A stretch of DNA of 64,000 nucleotides, taken from positions 4,216,001 to 4,280,000 of the forward strand of contig NZ_CP059572.1 of NCBI RefSeq assembly GCF_019175365.1. Reading direction: 5' to 3'. The notes under the pieces are model-generated. The model searched no databases and was not told the DNA's origin. It saw only the letters and a program-made list of their open reading frames with translations. How positions within the stretch are numbered: the stretch's first letter is position 1; each line of letters starts with the position of its first letter. The DNA is from Actinomadura graeca. Lineage in GTDB: Bacteria > Actinomycetota > Actinomycetes > Streptosporangiales > Streptosporangiaceae. This document shows, piece after piece, positions 26,295 to 34,004 of the stretch. The position numbers and the translations under genes are program-made.

Positions 26295-27202
26295 GCGGCC
26301 TCGTACAGGGAGGCGGGAAGGTCGTACACCATCGCGTGCACCGCCTCCTCCAGCGACCGGTCGTCGGACCGGTCGTCGCGCACGACGCATCCCCGGATGA
26401 GGGCGAGCAGGCCCGTCCCGGCGAGCGTCCTCTGCGCGGCACGGTCGATGACGCCCGCGCGGGGGTCGGCGAGGGCGCGCAGGGCCGTCCCCTCCATCAT
26501 GGCGCTGATCAGATCGACGAACTCGTCGATCGTGAGCCCCGGGCGGAGCCGCAGGCCCCGCGCCCGCATGAGGTCCTCGCAGATCTCCGTCCACGGCTCC
26601 TTGATCTCCCGGAAGTTCTCCGCCATCGCCTTCTGGATCACCTCGTCGCCCTCCGCGGCGGCGGTGACGAAGAGCTCCAGGCGGAAGCGGGGACGGTCGA
26701 CCAGGGTCAGGATGTTCCAGAAGCCCAGCCGGTGCAGGGCCTCCACGTAGTCGGGGCCTTCGAGCAGCCGTTCGAGGATGTCGGCGGCCTCGGCGGCGTC
26801 GCAGTGGCTCGGGTGGGAGGACCACAGCCCGAACCGCAGCAGGTCGGAGATGAAGTCCGAGTGGCAGCCCCACGTGGACCGCAGCGTCGAGACGCTCCCC
26901 ATCCGCGGGAACGGGTCGGGGTTCGTGCCGACCTCGGCGACGACGGCCCGCTGCGACAGGAAGGCGAGCAGGGGGCGGTCGATGGCGTTCACGTCCTCCG
27001 GGTCGGCGGACGTCCGGACCGCGCACGGCCCGAGGTGCCGTCCGATCAGGCGCATGCCCGCGGCCAGGTAGGCCGCGGTCACCGGATCGTTGGCGAGCCT
27101 GTCGCGGCTGGCGGGGGTCCGCCGGTTCAGCCGCCGCAGGACTCCCGAGAGGTCCTGGTCGTAGGGGTAGGGAAGCCGGTGCTTCACGGTCCGCTCGTCC
27201 AC
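26288..27202 (-). CDS. Hypothetical protein, all-helical, TetR-C-like
   Basis: 304 aa from GTG 27202; GTG 27187 is an alternative start. The sequence is predominantly helical with conserved-looking stretches such as STLRSTWGCHSDFISDLLRFGLWSS and ADPRAGVIDRAAQRTLAGTGLLALIRGCVV. The second half resembles the ligand-binding half of TetR-type regulators. No N-terminal helix-turn-helix is evident, so I do not call it a regulator. No membrane or signal segment. Confidence 0.62.
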   Translation of the reverse strand: MDERTVKHRLPYPYDQDLSGVLRRLNRRTPASRDRLANDPVTAAYLAAGMRLIGRHLGPCAVRTSADPEDVNAIDRPLLAFLSQRAVVAEVGTNPDPFPRMGSVSTLRSTWGCHSDFISDLLRFGLWSSHPSHCDAAEAADILERLLEGPDYVEALHRLGFWNILTLVDRPRFRLELFVTAAAEGDEVIQKAMAENFREIKEPWTEICEDLMRARGLRLRPGLTIDEFVDLISAMMEGTALRALADPRAGVIDRAAQRTLAGTGLLALIRGCVVRDDRSDDRSLEEAVHAMVYDLPASLYEAAY

Positions 27203-27523
27203 GTCTGCATGGTCTCCCCGCGGTGGCCCGGTGTACAGGCGCGCGCCTGCGCGGTGGTGCGCACCTGCGCGGTCTCGGGTGCGCCCGCGCGGGTGCGCAC
27301 CGGACGCGGCGGCGCCCGGTCGCCTACAAAAGGTGGTGGCGGGATGCGGTCCGTTCTTCCCCGTCGCCCGCCGGCCGGCCGGCGAGGTCACGCGGGGGTG
27401 CCGCGCCGACCGGATCCTCCGGCGGTCACGGCGGCGGGAAGAGGCGCGACGCGGGGAGGCGTTCCAGGACCGCATCCCGCCTCGGCCCGGGGGCGGCACG
27501 TCCGGCGGACGGCGGGCCTGCCG
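27203..27523. other. Intergenic region with short direct repeats
   Basis: 320 bp between the S4-protein stop and the start of the helical protein gene (both minus strand). From 27237 to 27302 it contains repeated GTGCGCACC and CTGCGCGG words. No open frame with a ribosome site was found. It must hold the promoter of the 27202 gene. Confidence 0.4.
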
Positions 27524-27943
27524 TCAGGAACCGTCCTCCGAGGGGGTGGACAGGTCGTGGGCGGCGCGGCTCTGGTGCAGGGCGCGGAGCCGGTCCAGCT
27601 CACGGCGGTCGCGTTTGGTCGGACGGCCCGCGCCGCGGTCGCGGCGGCCGATGGGGATGAGCGCCTCGCGCGGCGGCGGCGGAGGGCTCTTGTCGATCAG
27701 GCACTCCGCGGCGGCCGGGGCGGCAACCCGCTTGCGGACGAGCCGCTGGACGATCACGATGCGCTCGCGGCCGTCATGGCGCAGCCGGATCTCGTCGCCC
27801 GGGCGGACGGGGGTGGCGGGCTTGGCGCGCTCGTCGTTGACGCGGACATGCCCCGCGCGGCACGCGGTCGTGGCCATCGAGCGGGTCTTCAGGAGGCGCA
27901 CCGACCAGATCCACAGGTCCACCCTCACCGTGCCCTCGTCCAT
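27524..27943 (-). CDS. S4-domain RNA-binding protein (Hsp15-like)
   Basis: 139 aa, ATG 27943. An S4 domain occupies about 5-65 (RVDLWIWSVRLLKTRSMATTACRAGHVRVNDERAKPATPVRPGDEI), as in Hsp15/HslR, which binds stalled 50S subunits with nascent chains in E. coli. The C-terminal 70 residues are basic with a Pro-run and an RRDRG-rich tail, typical of the actinobacterial versions. It lies 23 bp upstream of nothing co-directional except the distal minus-strand genes; the upstream PlsC gene ends 22 bp before its start, so co-transcription with PlsC and patatin is possible. Confidence 0.85.
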   Translation of the reverse strand: MDEGTVRVDLWIWSVRLLKTRSMATTACRAGHVRVNDERAKPATPVRPGDEIRLRHDGRERIVIVQRLVRKRVAAPAAAECLIDKSPPPPPREALIPIGRRDRGAGRPTKRDRRELDRLRALHQSRAAHDLSTPSEDGS

Positions 27944-27965
27944 GGCACGAGCGTACCCGCGGGGA

Positions 27966-28895
27966 TCATGCGCGGCTCCCGGCCGCGATCCAGGCGTCGG
28001 CCTTCTGCCACTGCGTGTAGAGCCAGTCGACCTGCGCGCCGGCGCCGCGCGGGACGTCCTCGGCCGGGATGCGCCACCAGTGCGCGCGGACGGGGTCCGC
28101 GAGCGGGATGCGGCGCCAGACCTCGGCCGCCGTGGTGATGTGGTCGAGGCCGACGTGCGCGACGAACACGACGTCCGCGCCGGGCGCGGCGGCGAGGGCG
28201 GCGAGGACGCCGCCCGACCGGGGCGGCATCACGTGACGCATCCGCGCGGCGCGGGCCGCCTCGTCGAGGCGGCGGCGGCGCGCGAGGTGCCGGATGGCGC
28301 GGCGCCGGCGGGCCGGGGTGAAGTTGCCGCCCTCGGGAAAGATCACCAGGGCGTCGCGGGGGCCGAGGCCGGTGGCGAGCCGCTCGATGCCCGCGGTGCC
28401 GCCGCCGGGGACGACGAACGCGTTCGGCAGGCGGTTGCCGACGATGTCGATGCAGGGGTCGAACTGGAGCATGGCCTTCATGACGACGCGGGGACGCCGC
28501 CTGTAGTCGCTGAGAAGGTGGTGGACGAGCAGGAGCGCGTCCCCCGGCCCCGCGTGACGGCTGAGGACGATCAGGGGCCGGTCCTCGGACGGGCCGTCCC
28601 AGGTGCCGTCGACCCTGACGTCCAGGCCGAGCCGCCTCTCCGCGCAGGAGTACAGGCCCGCGACGTAGCGGCGGATGATGTCGTAGTGGCGGTCCGACCG
28701 GGGGCGGCGGAGCAGCCACTGCCAGGTGCACGCGAGCACGGCGCGGGATTCCAGGACGCCCCAGGCGAGGGCGAACGAGAGCAGGCGCCGGGGCCGTCCG
28801 CCGACGAGGGCCAGCGGGTACAGCACGAGGACCAGCAGGGTCAGGACGAAGAGGAGGGGCGTGCAGAGCACGCGGCGCACGATGGGGGGCGGCAT
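27966..28895 (-). CDS. PlsC-family acyltransferase
   Basis: 309 aa, ATG 28895. Two N-terminal hydrophobic stretches (about 9-32 and 40-58) anchor it to the membrane. The acyltransferase motif I is SRHAGPGD (His114, Asp119, HX4D), and motif III is IFPEGGNFTP at about 185-194. These features identify a 1-acylglycerol-3-phosphate acyltransferase-type enzyme in phospholipid synthesis or remodelling. The start is 1 nt after the patatin stop (TGAcATG), a strong sign of translational coupling; together they could deacylate and reacylate a lipid. The actual acceptor is unknown. Confidence 0.85.
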   Translation of the reverse strand: MPPPIVRRVLCTPLLFVLTLLVLVLYPLALVGGRPRRLLSFALAWGVLESRAVLACTWQWLLRRPRSDRHYDIIRRYVAGLYSCAERRLGLDVRVDGTWDGPSEDRPLIVLSRHAGPGDALLLVHHLLSDYRRRPRVVMKAMLQFDPCIDIVGNRLPNAFVVPGGGTAGIERLATGLGPRDALVIFPEGGNFTPARRRRAIRHLARRRRLDEAARAARMRHVMPPRSGGVLAALAAAPGADVVFVAHVGLDHITTAAEVWRRIPLADPVRAHWWRIPAEDVPRGAGAQVDWLYTQWQKADAWIAAGSRA

Positions 28896-28896
28896 G

Positions 28897-29721
28897 TCAC
28901 ACTTCTTTGAGGTACTTCAGGGACGCCTGGTAGGCGCGTTCGATGTGGGCGGCGATGCCGGAGACGTCCCGGTACCGCATCTGGGTGAGGTCGACGCCGG
29001 CCTTCCGCGGCCGTCCTCCGGCGGGCAGGACGTGCACGGACAGCCCGTCCGGTAGCGCCGCCATCTCCTCGAAGAAGCGGTGCCTGCGGGCGATCTCGAA
29101 CGCGACCATGCCGACCTCCCAGGGACGGCGCGGGGGCGCGAGGTCGCGCTCGATGCGGCCCACGTGCAGGACGTAGATCGTGGTGGCGCCGAGCTCGACG
29201 GCGCGGCCGACGGGGATGCTGTGGACGAGCCCGCCGTCGTAGTAGTGCCGGTCCCCGACCCGCGCGGGCGGCAGCAGGCCGGGCACGGCGCACGACGCGA
29301 GGACGGCCGGGATGACCGGCCCGTCGGTGAACCAGTGGGCCATCGCGGTCTCGACGCAGGCCGCGACGCACTGGAACGGGACGGCGAGGTCCTCGATCCG
29401 CGAGGTCTCCAGCAGTTCGGCGAGCATCCTGCGGAGCGGGTCGTTCGCGTGCAGGTGCGTGCCGGAGCGGGCCAGCGTCCACAGCCGTGACCAGACGCGG
29501 GCGCCGAACACCGCGCGAACCCGCTCGTCCGACCACAGGTCCGTGAGACGCCGGACGGCGGTGCCGGGGTCGGCCGCGACCAGGGCCCCGTTCAGGGCGC
29601 CGACGGAGGTGCCGACGACGAGGTCGGGGCGCACGCCCGTCTCCTCCAGGGCCCGCAGCATGCCGATCTCGTGGGCGCCGAGGACGCCGCCGCCGCCGAG
29701 CACGAACGCCGTCCTGTCCAT
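28897..29721 (-). CDS. Patatin-like phospholipase
   Basis: 274 aa. ATG 29721 with GGACGTGGGG upstream. All catalytic features are present: oxyanion loop GGGGVLGAHEIG (10-20), nucleophile motif GTSVG with Ser39, and the dyad Asp162 in DGG (YYDGGLVHSIP). No signal peptide, so it probably acts on the inner membrane face as a lipid acyl hydrolase. It is coupled to the PlsC gene downstream. Its 5' region contains two tandem copies of the GC-extreme palindromic repeat. Confidence 0.88.
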   Translation of the reverse strand: MDRTAFVLGGGGVLGAHEIGMLRALEETGVRPDLVVGTSVGALNGALVAADPGTAVRRLTDLWSDERVRAVFGARVWSRLWTLARSGTHLHANDPLRRMLAELLETSRIEDLAVPFQCVAACVETAMAHWFTDGPVIPAVLASCAVPGLLPPARVGDRHYYDGGLVHSIPVGRAVELGATTIYVLHVGRIERDLAPPRRPWEVGMVAFEIARRHRFFEEMAALPDGLSVHVLPAGGRPRKAGVDLTQMRYRDVSGIAAHIERAYQASLKYLKEV

Positions 29722-29836
29722 CCCCACGTCCTGACCGGGACCCGCCCCGGTAAACCGGCGGCCGGCCGCTCGCCCCAGCAAGCGGCCGGCCCAGGGGGTT
29801 GGTCAGTGGCGGGTCGTCAGGCCAGTGACCGGGCCA

Positions 29837-29926
29837 TTCCGGGGGGTGTGGGGGGTCGCCCCCCCACAAGAGACCGGGCCGTTCCGGGGGGTGTGGGGGG
29901 TCGCCCCCCCACAAGAGACCGGACCG
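29837..29926. repeat. GC-extreme palindromic repeat, copies 3 and 4 in tandem (45-bp period)
   Basis: Two nearly identical units begin at 29837 and 29882, exactly 45 bp apart. Each has TTCC, a G-run, the hairpin TGTGGGGGG / TCGC / CCCCCCACA and AAGAGACCGG. They lie upstream of the patatin start and downstream of the PRC-barrel gene, in non-coding DNA. Confidence 0.88.
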
Positions 29927-30127
29927 GACCAGCGGCCGATGGTGTGGCATCGTCTGGAACTTCTCCCGGGGCGCCCCTGTTTGTCAAGAAACCCAACTAT
30001 TGGTCCTGATAGGCAGGCGAAAGCGCAAAAGAATCGGTGACCACACCTCAAGTCCGGAAGTTGACCTCTGTTTCGGATGAGTAACGAGAACACGTTCTGC
30101 GCGGGGGCGGACTGGACCGGTCCGGCC

Positions 30128-30149
30128 GGGTGGCCGCATCCGGCCACCC
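30128..30149. terminator. Hairpin, 9-bp stem
   Basis: GGGTGGCCG, CATC, CGGCCACCC in the 535-bp intergenic stretch 29722-30257. It is the distal of two hairpins after the PRC-barrel gene. The rest of this stretch holds the repeat pair and an AT-richer segment (29985-30075) with no supported gene. Confidence 0.5.
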
Positions 30150-30174
30150 CGTCCTCCGGGGACGCCGCGCCGAC

Positions 30175-30216
30175 GTGCCCGGCCGGACGGCGGGTGCGGC
30201 GGATCCGGCCGGGCAC
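30175..30216 (-). terminator. Hairpin terminator of the PRC-barrel gene
   Basis: A perfect 13-bp stem (GTGCCCGGCCGGA and its complement, 16-nt loop) ends about 40 bp after the stop of the minus-strand PRC-barrel gene. Confidence 0.65.
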
Positions 30217-30257
30217 GCGTCATCCGGCAAGGGGCCCGAGGGCGCGTGCGGACGTCG

Positions 30258-31292
30258 TCAGGGCCTGCGGCGTCCCCGCTCAGCGCGGCCGGAGTCGGCG
30301 CCACGCCCGCGGTCGGCGCCGCGCCCGCGGTCGGCGCCGCGCCCGCGGTCATGGCGCGCGCCGTCCTCACGCGTCACCTCTATGCGCTCCTTGCGGAGTT
30401 CGGAGCGGACGGTCTGCTCGTCCTGCACCTGCTCGGTGTGGATGCGGACCCGCTCGACAGGCACGGTCTCCTTCGCCACGACCGGGCGCTCCTCGTACAG
30501 GATGATCTCCTGGTCGTCCTCGGTGAGCGTCACCTCGGCGTCGGGACGGCCGCCGGTGATCGGCTCGCGGTCGATCCTGATCTCCTCGTGCGAGACCGGG
30601 ATCGTCCGCTCGACCGTCTCCGTCTCCACCCACTTGTGGACGCGGATGCGCCCGGACTCGTGGCGCTCGGTGCCGATGCGCATCTGCTCCTCGGAGCGGG
30701 TGATCTCGGTCATCGGGGCCTCGGCGCCCTGACGCGCCGACTGCGGAGGAAGGTCCTGCCCGCGCCTGCCCTGCCGCTCGGGATGCACGGCCATCCCCGC
30801 CGTCCCGGCGCTCCCGGCGGCCGTGCCCGCGGTGCCGGACGTGCCGGGCGTGCCCGAGGTGCCCGCGCTCGTGGGCGTGCCCGGCGCGGCCTTGCCCTGG
30901 GCGCCCGTCTCCGGGCGGTCCCCGGCCTGCCTGCCCGTGCCGCCCTCGCCCGGGGCGCTGCGGCCGCTCGGCGGGCGGACGCCGTAGTGCCGGTACAGAT
31001 CGACGATCTGGGCGTGCGACAGGTGCTCGTCCGCGTCCACGTTCGGGGCGCCCTTGATGGTCTCCTTGTCGTAGGGGACCTGGAGCGCGTCCTGTTCCTT
31101 GCGCGCCCCGGACAGCGGGACGAAGCTCTCCCGCATCCCGAACCACCCGGTGTGCACCGTGACCCACTCCGGCGCGCCGGAGTCGTCGTTGAGGTAGACC
31201 TGCTTGATCGTGCCGACCTTGGTCCCGTGGGTGTCGGTCACGCTCAAGCCCATCAGTTCCCGGACCTGTGTCTCCGTCTGCACGTTGAACAC
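30258..31292 (-). CDS. PRC-barrel and DUF2382 domain protein
   Basis: 344 aa, GTG 31292; the ribosome site is weak. An N-terminal PRC-barrel spans about 8-95 (LMGLSVTDTHGTKVGTIKQVY, WVTVHTGWFGMRESFVPL). A Gly/Thr/Ala/Pro-rich linker of about 90 residues follows. DUF2382 covers about 215-315 (RIRVHKWVETETVERTIPV, ITGGRPDAEVTLTEDD, YEERPVVAKETVPVERVRI). The tail carries three GADRGR units. This architecture is common in actinobacteria and deinococci, often linked to desiccation or general stress; the mechanism is unknown. It is divergent from the matrixin gene. Confidence 0.87.
   Translation of the reverse strand: MFNVQTETQVRELMGLSVTDTHGTKVGTIKQVYLNDDSGAPEWVTVHTGWFGMRESFVPLSGARKEQDALQVPYDKETIKGAPNVDADEHLSHAQIVDLYRHYGVRPPSGRSAPGEGGTGRQAGDRPETGAQGKAAPGTPTSAGTSGTPGTSGTAGTAAGSAGTAGMAVHPERQGRRGQDLPPQSARQGAEAPMTEITRSEEQMRIGTERHESGRIRVHKWVETETVERTIPVSHEEIRIDREPITGGRPDAEVTLTEDDQEIILYEERPVVAKETVPVERVRIHTEQVQDEQTVRSELRKERIEVTREDGARHDRGRGADRGRGADRGRGADSGRAERGRRRP
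30294..30347. repeat. 18-bp tandem repeat at the 3' end of the PRC-barrel gene
   Basis: Three adjacent copies of an 18-bp unit (GTCGGCGCCGCGCCCGCG, first copy with one change) encode GRGADR-type hexapeptides. Confidence 0.85.
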
Positions 31293-31668
31293 CTCTGCTC
31301 TCGTGTCCGCTTCCGGAGTGGCGGGGTGGGGGCGGCCCGTCCGCGATGGCGGCGGAACCCGCCGGCTCCCGCCCCTCCGGTCGCGGTGGCTCTCGCTCGG
31401 GCGGCGGTCCGGTGGGCCCGGGCCCCGGCGCCCTGGTTCTGTTGATCCCGAGTTGCCGGATTACCTGCTGCTTTTCCGGATGAACCCGCAGTAAACCTGT
31501 TTGCATGACTATGGGGAACGATCTACGAAAGCCTTACATATCGTCATGAGAAGCCATTTGGTAAACGGCAGCCCCGCCAAATGGAGATCACTTTGGAGAA
31601 ATGGCCGTTTGCCTATCGCGCCGCCGCGCAACACTCCGACCAACGATTCCGATCATCGGAGCACTGGT
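31293..31668. promoter_or_regulatory. Divergent intergenic region with AT-rich hairpin
   Basis: 375 bp between the PRC-barrel and matrixin starts. The right half (about 31490-31668) is AT-richer. CCATTTGG (31554-31561) and CCAAATGG (31577-31584) form a perfect 8-bp inverted repeat with a 15-nt loop, a candidate operator or leader hairpin for the protease gene. Confidence 0.45.
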
Positions 31669-32700
31669 ATGGACGCATTCCCGCCCGCGTGGCACCGGCA
31701 CAGGAACGGGACCGTGGCGGCCGCCGCCGTCCTCGCGCTCACGGTCCCCCTCGCGCCCGCCGCCGCGGCCTCGCCCGGCGGCGCGCACCGGCGGCCGCCC
31801 GCCTGGTGCAAGCCCGGGCCCCTGACGGCCCGGGCGATGCCGGAGAAGATCAATCTCGCGCGGTGCGACCTGCGCGGCCGGACGGTCCGCGGCGCGAACG
31901 GCCTCGCGGTGGTCGTGCCCCGGGACGGCGCGTCGGTCACGGCGCACGAGCTGCGCACCGACGGCGCGGCGGAGCTGCGCGTCCGCGTCGACCCCCGCGC
32001 CGGGGAGATCACCATCTCCACCCGCGGCGCCCGGGTCCCGCAGGGCAGGCCCCGCGGGACGCGCGCGGCCCTCGACCCGTGCCAGGACGGCACGTACCGC
32101 GCGGAGCCGGGCAGGTGGCCGAAGGGCGGGACCGTGCGGTGGCACTTCAGCCCCGGGACGGGCGACCAGCCGGTCACGGGCATCGCCGCGGGCATCGCGA
32201 ACATCGTCGGCGCCCGCACCGACTGCACGCCGGGACGGCGGTACGCGCCGCCGCCGGACGTGCGGGAGGCCAACGCGGGGCGGACGGACCGGACCCCGAA
32301 CATCACCGTCCAGGCGGGCTGCGGGCCGCAGGACCGGATGAACACCTTCGGCTGGCTGGCCATGCGGGAGGCGGAGCCCGAGGTCCTCGCGGCGACCTGC
32401 CTGTGGTTCGAGGGCGGCAGGACGATCGAGACCGACATGGCGCTCCAGACCCACGGCAAGCGGTGGTGGCCCGGCACGACGGCCGGGGACGGCGCGGCCG
32501 GCGGATGCCCGGCGGGCGGCTACGACACCGCGGCCGTCGTGACGCACGAGTCGGGCCACGTGCTCGGCCTCTCGCATGTCGAGGGCCCGGAACACGCGAG
32601 GCTCACGATGGCGCCGTTCGTGCGTTCCTGCGATGACGGTCTCGCCACTCTCGGAAAGGGCGACTACGACGGCCTGATCTCTCTTTACGGGAGGCGCTGA
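31669..32700 (+). CDS. Secreted matrixin-like (M10-type) zinc metalloprotease
   Basis: 343 aa. ATG 31669 has GGAG at 8 nt. A signal peptide is clear (RHRNGTVAAAAVLALTVPLAPAAAA, cleavage near 38). The zinc motif HESGHVLGLSH (about residue 289) has all three His and the catalytic Glu, and FGWLAMREAEPEVLAATCLWF precedes it as in matrixin-related proteins. Several cysteines suggest disulfides outside the cell. There is no obvious pro-domain cysteine switch of the PRCGxPD type. Substrate unknown; probably an extracellular protease or peptidase. Confidence 0.83.
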   Translation: MDAFPPAWHRHRNGTVAAAAVLALTVPLAPAAAASPGGAHRRPPAWCKPGPLTARAMPEKINLARCDLRGRTVRGANGLAVVVPRDGASVTAHELRTDGAAELRVRVDPRAGEITISTRGARVPQGRPRGTRAALDPCQDGTYRAEPGRWPKGGTVRWHFSPGTGDQPVTGIAAGIANIVGARTDCTPGRRYAPPPDVREANAGRTDRTPNITVQAGCGPQDRMNTFGWLAMREAEPEVLAATCLWFEGGRTIETDMALQTHGKRWWPGTTAGDGAAGGCPAGGYDTAAVVTHESGHVLGLSHVEGPEHARLTMAPFVRSCDDGLATLGKGDYDGLISLYGRR

Positions 32701-32797
32701 CCGGCATGGTCCGCGCCCTTCGGGCGGCAGGGTAAAAAGACCGGAAGCGTGGAGTGTCCCGCGCCTCCGTGCCGCGTCGCGCCCCTAGTGTCGCAAC

Positions 32798-33211
32798 GTG
32801 GACAGCCATTTCTTCGGGGAATACGGCCGGTGGCAGGAGGAGGGCTGCCCGCCGCTCTTCCGCGCCGCCGCGCACGAGCGCCCCGCGCTGCTCGCGCTGC
32901 ACGGCGTGGCCCGCCGCCTCGGCGCGGTCATCGCCCTGGCCGGTCCCGCCGGGGCCGCCGGGCTGGCACGGCGCGGCGAGCTGGCGCTGCTGCTGGCCGG
33001 GGTCCGCCACGTCACCGTCGCCGGCGACGCCACGCTGCGGTCCTGGGAACCGGCGGGCGTGCGGCCCGAGGAGATCCGCGGGCTGCTCGCCGGCGCCGTC
33101 GGTTCCGTCCTGGCCGCCGCCCTCGACCGCGACGGCACCGCGGCCCTCACCCACACCCGCAACATCGAGATGATGGTCGACTGCCACCCCGCCGCGGCCG
33201 CACGCCCCTGA
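32798..33211 (+). CDS. Hypothetical protein, probable leaderless transcript
   Basis: 137 aa from GTG 32798. No ribosome site is present, but TAGTGT at 32787-32792 is a plausible -10 hexamer about 6 nt before the GTG, which would make the mRNA leaderless. The protein is cytoplasmic with alternating helix and strand, e.g. LLALHGVARRLGAVIALAGPAG and VRHVTVAGDATLRSW. I recognise no family. Confidence 0.6.
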   Translation: MDSHFFGEYGRWQEEGCPPLFRAAAHERPALLALHGVARRLGAVIALAGPAGAAGLARRGELALLLAGVRHVTVAGDATLRSWEPAGVRPEEIRGLLAGAVGSVLAAALDRDGTAALTHTRNIEMMVDCHPAAAARP

Positions 33212-33233
33212 CACCCGCCCGCCGGGCGCCGGG

Positions 33234-33782
33234 TCAGCGGGGCCGGCGGGACGTGTGGTGGAGCGCCGCCACGACGACGAGGCGGCGGCGGTCCGATCCC
33301 CTCGGATGACAGCTGATGAGCGTGACGTACGTCCCGTCCGGGACGCTGCCCCGCTTGAAGGGGACCGCCTCCAGCGCCCGCCGATCCCGCGGCCTGATGA
33401 TCCGCTTGCGCTTCACCCTGTAGACGTAGGACGCGCGGCCCGCGCTCAGGACGATCCGGTCCCCGCGCCGCAGCTCGTTGATCCTCCCGAACGGCGCGAG
33501 GTACGTCGTGCGGTGGCCCAGCAGGACCGTGTTGCCCTCCTGCCCCGGATAGGCCGTCCCCGGGTAGTGGCCGACCCCCCTCTGGAGCATCCTCGGCGCG
33601 ATGCCGTGCAGGACGCGTGCCCGCAGGCCGATCCGCTTGATGCGGATCTTCGCGATCACCGCGCCCCGCCGGGCGCCGGCGGGCGCGGCGTGCGCCGGCG
33701 GCGCGGCCACGGCGGTGAGGAGCCCGCCGGTGAGCAGCCCGGCGGCGAGGGCCGCGGCCGGGCGGGACGTACGGTCGAGCAT
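33234..33782 (-). CDS. Class E/F sortase
   Basis: 182 aa, ATG 33782 with GGGAG at 7 nt. A signal peptide or anchor lies at residues 7-32. The sortase core shows VLLGHRTTYLAPFGRINEL (His90), TLISCHPRGSDRRRLVV (Cys158, Arg165/166). The His-Cys-Arg set and short length fit class E/F sortases of actinobacteria, transpeptidases that attach LPXTG/LAXTG-type proteins to peptidoglycan. The neighbouring chaplin has no recognisable sorting signal, so its substrate is not obvious. It is separated from the chaplin gene by a strong terminator. Confidence 0.88.
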   Translation of the reverse strand: MLDRTSRPAAALAAGLLTGGLLTAVAAPPAHAAPAGARRGAVIAKIRIKRIGLRARVLHGIAPRMLQRGVGHYPGTAYPGQEGNTVLLGHRTTYLAPFGRINELRRGDRIVLSAGRASYVYRVKRKRIIRPRDRRALEAVPFKRGSVPDGTYVTLISCHPRGSDRRRLVVVAALHHTSRRPR

Positions 33783-33818
33783 CGTCTGGCTCCCATCGCT
33801 CTGGTCCGGTCGCGGGAA

Positions 33819-33848
33819 GGAGGGGGCGGCACGTCTGCCGCCCCCTCC
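33819..33848 (-). terminator. Hairpin terminator of the chaplin gene
   Basis: A perfect 13-bp stem (GGAGGGGGCGGCA, loop CGTC, complement) lies between the chaplin stop at 34005 and the sortase start at 33782 on the minus strand. Confidence 0.72.
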
Positions 33849-34004
33849 TCCTCGACCATGGTCGATCGTCGTGCGTCCCGGCCGTCTCGGCGGCCGGGGG
33901 TCCGGTGGACGGTGACGGCCCCGGGCCTGGTCGCCGGCGCTCCGCGGTGCGCCTGCCGCCCGGCCCCGGGCCGTCCGTCCGTGACGGGTCGTCCGGCGCC
34001 GGCG

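Noticed and set aside
26288..27202. Considered as a TetR regulator
   Set aside because: The C-terminal half is TetR-like in style, but no N-terminal helix-turn-helix was found.
29837..29926. The paired repeats considered as a minimal CRISPR array
   Set aside because: Units abut with no unique spacers, are internally palindromic over most of their length, recur at coding loci, and no cas genes are near.
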